From assembly GCA_902768985.1 (NCBI GenBank), contig CACXNA010000019.1, positions 1 to 34,998 on the forward strand: a DNA stretch of 34,998 nt. Direction: 5' to 3'. Made by a program: the position numbers and the translations under genes. This document shows, piece by piece, positions 30,521 through 34,998 of this stretch (the first letter of the stretch is position 1; the number at the start of each line of letters is the position of its first letter). Source of the DNA: an uncultured Bacteroidia bacterium. GTDB lineage: Bacteria; Bacteroidota; Bacteroidia; Bacteroidales; UBA932. The notes beneath the pieces are model-generated. The model had not been told where the DNA came from. It ran no database searches and saw nothing but the letters and a program-made list of their open reading frames with translations.

Positions 30521-33500
30521 ATGACAGAGAAGAAATTCACCTTGTGGAACCGGATCTGCGCGGCTGTCGCCTTCGTCGTTTCCGCCGTCACGTATCTCCT
30601 GACCATAGAGCCGTCCGCCTCCTACTGGGACTGCGGCGAGTTTATCGCTTCATCATACAAACTCGAGGTGGGACACCCGCCGGGAAACCCGGTGTTCCAG
30701 CTTTTCGCCCGCATCTTCACCCTGTTCGGGGACAACATGCACGCGGCGATCCTCGTCAATGCGATGAGCGCCCTGTGCTCCGCGGCGACGATCCTCTTCC
30801 TGTACCTGACCGTCGTCTGGCTCGCGAAGCGCCTGGTGCGCCCGGCCGCCGACGGCTACAGCACGGCGCAGGCCGTGGCGATTTTCGGTTCCGGCCTCGT
30901 AGGGGGCCTGGTGTACACCTTCTCCGACACGTTCTGGTTCTCGGCCGTCGAGGGCGAAGTCTATGCGATGTCCTCGCTCTTCACCGCCGTGGTGTTCTGG
31001 CTGATGACGGTGTGGTACGACCGCGCCGACGAGCCGCATTCCCTGCGCTGGATCGTGCTGATCGCCTTCCTGATGGGCCTGAGCATCGGCGTGCACCTGC
31101 TGAACCTGCTGGCCATCCCGGCCCTCGTGTTCATGTACTACTACCGGCAGCGCGAGGACAAGCCCTTCACCTTCTGGGAGCTGGTCAAGATCTTCGCCGT
31201 GGGCGTGGTGATCCTGGGCGTGATCGTCTTCATCGTGGTCCCGTACCTGCCCAAGCTGGCGGCCTACTTCGACCTCTTCTTCGTCAACACTCTCGGCCTG
31301 CCGTACAACAGCGGCGCCGCCTTCTTCCTCGTTGCGCTGCTCGCCGCGCTGTTCTGGGGCCTCTTCCGCACCCTGAAGACAGAAAAGGTCTTCCTCAATA
31401 CGGTGCTGCTCTGCGCCACGACGATCGTCATCGGCTTCTCCGTCTTCAGCATCGACATTATCCGTTCGTCGGCGAAAACGCCGACCAACGAGTACCAGCC
31501 CGACAACGCCTTCACCCTGGTCCGCTACCTCTCCCGCGAGCAGTACGGCTCCACCCCGCTCCTCTACGGGCAGTACTACGGTGCGCCCTACGAGCTCAAG
31601 ACCACGACCTACTGGGCGCCGATGGACGGCAAATACAAGAAGGTTGAGGGCCCGATCGACGCCAAGTACAAGGCCTCCGGCAAGATGCTCTTCCCGCGTA
31701 TGTGGAGCACCAGCGCGGACGGCAGCTACGAGGCTTTCTACGAGACCTACACCAACGGCAAGGGCCAGCGCGTGCCCGGGGCCACGGCCCGCAAGCCGAG
31801 CTTCGGCACCAACCTCTATTATTTCTTCGACTACCAGCTGAACTGGATGTACTGGCGCTATTTCATGTGGAATTTCGCCGGCCGCCAGAATCAGATCCAC
31901 GCCCCCAACCCGGGCGATATCTTCCACGGCAACTGGGAGAGCGGTGTGAAATTCATCGACGACATCCGCCTGGGCGACCAGATCGACGCGCCCGATCCGC
32001 TCGCGAACGACAAGGGCAAGAACCATTATTATTTCCTGCCCCTGCTGCTCGGCCTGCTGGGCCTCTTCTTCCAGTTCGACCGCGACAAGCGCGGCTGCTG
32101 GCTGACCTTCCTGATGTTCTTCATGACGGGTATCGCCATCGTGCTGTACCTCAACCAGCCGCCCTATCAGGTGCGCGAGCGCGATTACGCGTACGCGGGA
32201 TCATTCTATTTCTTCAGCGCCTGGGCGGGACTCGCCGTGGCGGCGCTCTTCAGCTGGATCGACGGCGCCCGCAAGGGCCGCGGCAGCCTGGCGACGGCCG
32301 CCGCGCTGACGGGCCTCTGCCTGCTCGTGCCCGTGCAGATGGCCGCCCAGAACTGGGACGACCACGACCGCTCCAACCGCCGCACGGCGGTGGAAATGGC
32401 CTGCAACTACCTCAATTCCGTAGGTGAAAACGGCATCCTCGTGACCCACGGGGACAACGATACTTTCCCGCTCTGGTACGCCCAGGAGGTGGAAGACGTC
32501 CGCACGGACGTGCGCATCTGCAACACCTCGCTGCTCGGTACCGACTGGCACATCGACCAGATGAAGTGGGCGTGCAACAAGTCCGCCCCGTTGCCCCTGA
32601 CGGTGGGTCCGGAGCAGTATCTCTACGGTACCAACGAGTATGTCCCGATCCTCGACACGCAGGAGATCGAGATGAACATCGCGGACGTGATGGCCGTCTT
32701 CAAGCATCCCCAGATCAAAGCCCCGATGACGAGCGGCCGCAAGGTGGACTACATCCCCTCGCGCAAGATCGTCCTGCCGGTCAACAAGGAGAATGTCATC
32801 AAGTACGGCATCCTGGATGAGAAATATGCGGCGCAGATCCCCGACTCGATCGTGCTTACGATCGCCAAGGACAAGGACTACCTGTCCAAGCCGGAGCTCT
32901 TCCTGCTGGACCTGCTCTCGGGCTATCAGTGGGACCGTCCGCTGCACTTCCTGAACATGGGCGGCGACCTGAACGTCGGCATCAAGGAGTACCTCGAGTA
33001 CAACGGCTACTCCTACAAGTTCATCCCCATCAAGAACAAGACCACCAGCTCGGAGGCGGGCTTCGTCGACACGGACGAGCTCTACCGCATGATGACGCAG
33101 GTCTACAGCTGGGACGAGCTTGCTCGCGATGATTATTTCATGGACTATCAGAATATGTACACGCACCTCGGCGTGATGTCTGTCCGCGGCATGTTCGTAA
33201 CCTGCGCCGAAGCCTTCATGAAGGCGGGCGAGGACGACCGCGCCCTGGAGATGATCGACAAGGCGGCGGAGGTGATGCAGCATTATCCGATCGAGACTGT
33301 CTCCCTGGGCTTCTCGGGCAACGACTACATGATCGTCCTGATGATCGAGGACTACTACAGGCTCGGACAGCCGGACAAGGCCCGTCAGCTGGCCATGGAG
33401 CTCGGTACCGGCCTGCTGCAGAGCGCCAGGTTCTACATCGAGTTCTACGACTGGGCCCGCGATGAGTTCGAGGTCGTGGGGCAGTACGTATACTTCCTGG

Positions 33501-33607
33501 CCGACGTGATGAAGCAGGGCGGCGACACCGACCTGGCCAAGCAGCTCACCGACGGGCTCGTGGCCCTGGTGGATGCCGCATCCGATGCACTCGAAGACGA
33601 ATCCTAA
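30521..33607 (+). CDS. DUF2723 (TMEM260-like) membrane protein, probable protein O-glycosyltransferase
   Basis: A 1028-residue multi-spanning protein. The N-terminal half has about ten or more membrane helices with the DUF2723 signature YWDCGEFIASSYKLEVGHPP, whose acidic pair in the first periplasmic loop parallels the catalytic loop of GT-C glycosyltransferases. RERDYAYAGSFYFF marks the end of the membrane part (about 565-580). The soluble C-terminal half (about 630-1028) includes THGDNDTFPLWY and helical TPR-like repeats (FMKAGEDDRALEMIDKAAEV). The human relative TMEM260 is an O-mannosyltransferase; the bacterial substrate is not known. The ATG at 30521 follows a -7 box by six bases. The methyltransferase gene starts four bases after its stop. 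Confidence 0.9.
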   Translation: MTEKKFTLWNRICAAVAFVVSAVTYLLTIEPSASYWDCGEFIASSYKLEVGHPPGNPVFQLFARIFTLFGDNMHAAILVNAMSALCSAATILFLYLTVVWLAKRLVRPAADGYSTAQAVAIFGSGLVGGLVYTFSDTFWFSAVEGEVYAMSSLFTAVVFWLMTVWYDRADEPHSLRWIVLIAFLMGLSIGVHLLNLLAIPALVFMYYYRQREDKPFTFWELVKIFAVGVVILGVIVFIVVPYLPKLAAYFDLFFVNTLGLPYNSGAAFFLVALLAALFWGLFRTLKTEKVFLNTVLLCATTIVIGFSVFSIDIIRSSAKTPTNEYQPDNAFTLVRYLSREQYGSTPLLYGQYYGAPYELKTTTYWAPMDGKYKKVEGPIDAKYKASGKMLFPRMWSTSADGSYEAFYETYTNGKGQRVPGATARKPSFGTNLYYFFDYQLNWMYWRYFMWNFAGRQNQIHAPNPGDIFHGNWESGVKFIDDIRLGDQIDAPDPLANDKGKNHYYFLPLLLGLLGLFFQFDRDKRGCWLTFLMFFMTGIAIVLYLNQPPYQVRERDYAYAGSFYFFSAWAGLAVAALFSWIDGARKGRGSLATAAALTGLCLLVPVQMAAQNWDDHDRSNRRTAVEMACNYLNSVGENGILVTHGDNDTFPLWYAQEVEDVRTDVRICNTSLLGTDWHIDQMKWACNKSAPLPLTVGPEQYLYGTNEYVPILDTQEIEMNIADVMAVFKHPQIKAPMTSGRKVDYIPSRKIVLPVNKENVIKYGILDEKYAAQIPDSIVLTIAKDKDYLSKPELFLLDLLSGYQWDRPLHFLNMGGDLNVGIKEYLEYNGYSYKFIPIKNKTTSSEAGFVDTDELYRMMTQVYSWDELARDDYFMDYQNMYTHLGVMSVRGMFVTCAEAFMKAGEDDRALEMIDKAAEVMQHYPIETVSLGFSGNDYMIVLMIEDYYRLGQPDKARQLAMELGTGLLQSARFYIEFYDWARDEFEVVGQYVYFLADVMKQGGDTDLAKQLTDGLVALVDAASDALEDES

Positions 33608-33611
33608 AGAT

Positions 33612-34514
33612 ATGGCAGAATTCCCTTCTTCCTCCTGGACTGACTACGAACTGCTGGACAGCGGCGCGGGCGAAAAGCTGGAGCGCTTCGGCGCCTACGT
33701 GCTCGCGCGCCCGGAGCCCAAGGCGCTCTGGAACAAATCCATGTCGGACGCCGAATGGCGCCGACTCGCCCATACGACGTTCACGCCGGGCGCCGGTTTC
33801 GGCAAGGCCGGCAAGGAGGACAGCGGCACCTGGAACCGTCTCAAGAAGATGGACGACCAGTGGCACATCAAATATGCCAACGCAGACGGCCTGAAGATGG
33901 ATCTGCGCCTCGGCCTGACCTCGTTCAAGCACGTCGGCGTGTTCCCGGAGCAAGCTCCCAACTGGGATTATATTTACCGCCAGACCCGCGCGCTTGCGCA
34001 GCGGCTGGGCCGCACGCCCCGCGTGCTGAACCTGTTCGCCTACACGGGTGGCGCTTCGCTGGCCGCCAAGGCCGCGGGGGCCGACGTGACGCACCTGGAC
34101 TCCGTCCGGCAGGTGGTCACCTGGGCCCGCGGCAACATGGAGAACAGCGGCCTGGACGGCATCCGCTGGGTGGTGGAGGACGCGATGAAATTCGCCCAGC
34201 GCGAAGCGCGGCGCGGCAACCGCTACGACGGCATCATCCTCGACCCGCCCGCCTACGGCCACGGGCCGGACGGCGAGAAGTGGAAGCTGGACGAGTGCCT
34301 GTTCGGCATGCTCCGCAGCGTCGGGGAGATCCTCGCGCCGCAGGACGCCTTCCTCGTGCTCAACCTCTACAGCAACGGCTATTCCGCCCTGCTGGGCGAG
34401 ACGGTGCTCCGCCAGGCGATGCGCGTCGGGGAGATGGAAAGCGGCGAACTGGCCCTGAACGACAAGTTCGGCAAGGCGCTTCCGCTGTCCATCGTGGTGC
34501 GGATGACGCGGTAG
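33612..34514 (+). CDS. Class I SAM-dependent methyltransferase (RlmI/RlmK-like)
   Basis: A 300-residue protein with a SAM-binding Rossmann fold: motif [20 protein letters not shown] (about 143-161), acidic motif LDSVRQVV, and the catalytic-like [18 protein letters not shown], with later [11 protein letters not shown]. The [10 protein letters not shown] plus DPP(A/S)xxRG-like arrangement is close to the COG1092 23S rRNA cytosine methyltransferases, though here the N-terminal PUA domain is absent and [11 protein letters not shown] is the form seen in a shorter subgroup. Substrate is therefore uncertain. It starts four bases after the DUF2723 gene. Confidence 0.88.
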   Translation: MAEFPSSSWTDYELLDSGAGEKLERFGAYVLARPEPKALWNKSMSDAEWRRLAHTTFTPGAGFGKAGKEDSGTWNRLKKMDDQWHIKYANADGLKMDLRLGLTSFKHVGVFPEQAPNWDYIYRQTRALAQRLGRTPRVLNLFAYTGGASLAAKAAGADVTHLDSVRQVVTWARGNMENSGLDGIRWVVEDAMKFAQREARRGNRYDGIILDPPAYGHGPDGEKWKLDECLFGMLRSVGEILAPQDAFLVLNLYSNGYSALLGETVLRQAMRVGEMESGELALNDKFGKALPLSIVVRMTR

Positions 34515-34533
34515 CACTTACGGAAATAATTGT

Positions 34534-34541
34534 TATATTTG
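34534..34541 (+). promoter_or_regulatory. pgk: -7 box (TATATTTG) for pgk
   Basis: Exact TAnnTTTG match with a 31-base AT-rich leader before the ATG at 34573. Confidence 0.65.
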
Positions 34542-34572
34542 CGGTTCGGAATATTCAAAACTCTTTATAGCT

Positions 34573-34998
34573 ATGCAGCAAAACATCGATTCCTACGATT
34601 TCGCCGGCAAGAAGGCGATCGTGCGCGTGGACTTCAACGTTCCCCTCAACGAGCAGTTTGAAATTACGGATGATACCCGCATTCGCCGGGCCATGCCGAC
34701 CCTCAAGAAGGTTCTCGCCGGTGGCGGTTCCCTCATCATCATGTCCCACCTCGGCCGTCCGAAGGGCGTGACCGACAAGTTCTCCCTCAAGCACATCGTG
34801 AATCATGTGGCCGAGTGCCTCGGCGCTCCGGTGAAGTTCGCCGCCGACTGCCAGAAGGCCCAGGCCGAAGTGGCTTCCCTGAAGCCGGGTGAGGCCCTGC
34901 TGCTCGAGAACCTCCGCTTCTACGCCGAGGAGGAAGGCAAGCCCCGCGGACTCGCCGAGGATGCCTCCGACGAGGAGAAGAAGGCCGCCAAGGCTGCC
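34573..34998 (+). CDS. pgk: Phosphoglycerate kinase, N-terminal part (runs off window)
   Basis: The first 142 codons of phosphoglycerate kinase, which forms ATP from 1,3-bisphosphoglycerate in glycolysis. Substrate-binding motifs are VRVDFNVPL (with Asp and Asn), [20 protein letters not shown] and [15 protein letters not shown]. The acidic/basic insertion [13 protein letters not shown] near the end is a lineage-typical loop in Bacteroidota. The gene has its own promoter and continues beyond 34998. Confidence 0.96.
   Translation, partial: MQQNIDSYDFAGKKAIVRVDFNVPLNEQFEITDDTRIRRAMPTLKKVLAGGGSLIIMSHLGRPKGVTDKFSLKHIVNHVAECLGAPVKFAADCQKAQAEVASLKPGEALLLENLRFYAEEEGKPRGLAEDASDEEKKAAKAA

Overview
The window reads as a GC-rich member of the Bacteroidales (Bacteroidota). 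The 16S 3' region and its end (GGAACACCTCC), the recurrent TAnnTTTG -7 promoter boxes, and typical phylum genes (secreted tricorn-like S41 protease, DUF4271, half-size chromate transporters, an ECF sigma factor paired with a membrane-anchored beta-barrel protein, DUF2723) all point there. High GC and an uncultured gut or rumen lineage are inference. No phage, plasmid, CRISPR or transposase gene is visible; nearly all genes look intact and coding density is high, with no gene-free stretch over 300 bases.

Layout. 1-900: 3' part of a 16S gene, tRNA-Ile(GAT), tRNA-Ala(TGC), then a terminator with no 23S after it. 1037-7201 (+): two chromate transporter halves, a secreted GH20 hexosaminidase and a tricorn-like protease. 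7208-10556: mutY (-), an outer-membrane barrel and DUF456 protein (+), a YqaA-type membrane protein and a LolD-type ATPase (-). 10598-14240: tRNA-Pro(TGG), mdh (-), a phosphopantetheinyl transferase and an internally duplicated lipoprotein (+). 14250-18568: a TPR/EnvC-like pair (-) divergent from an ECF sigma/barrel pair (+). 18661-20691: tsaE (-) and comM (+). 20697-27845 (-): tkt, lepA, then a tightly overlapping set HprK-like kinase / S26-type peptidase / PqqD-like / ABC exporter. 28006-30468 (-): a conserved housekeeping run SUI1-DUF4271-hemD-rnpA-yidD. 30521-34998 (+): a DUF2723 glycosyltransferase-like protein, an rRNA methyltransferase-like protein and the start of pgk.

The strongest unusual signal is that short palindromic repeats lie inside open reading frames. 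Three unrelated families occur in five protein genes (tricorn-like protease, mutY, HprK-like kinase, rnpA tail, lolD tail), each time leaving the frame open and adding or replacing residues in a linker or terminus. One of these families (around 911, 7416 and 27931) also occurs between genes. This resembles the palindromic elements known to insert in Rickettsia genes, and may be a small non-autonomous element system in this lineage. A second candidate system is the HprK/S26/PqqD/ABC set, whose parts resemble a peptide-modification and export pathway but with no visible precursor. A third observation is that several -7 boxes sit only 4-8 bases before the start codon, suggesting leaderless or nearly leaderless transcripts.
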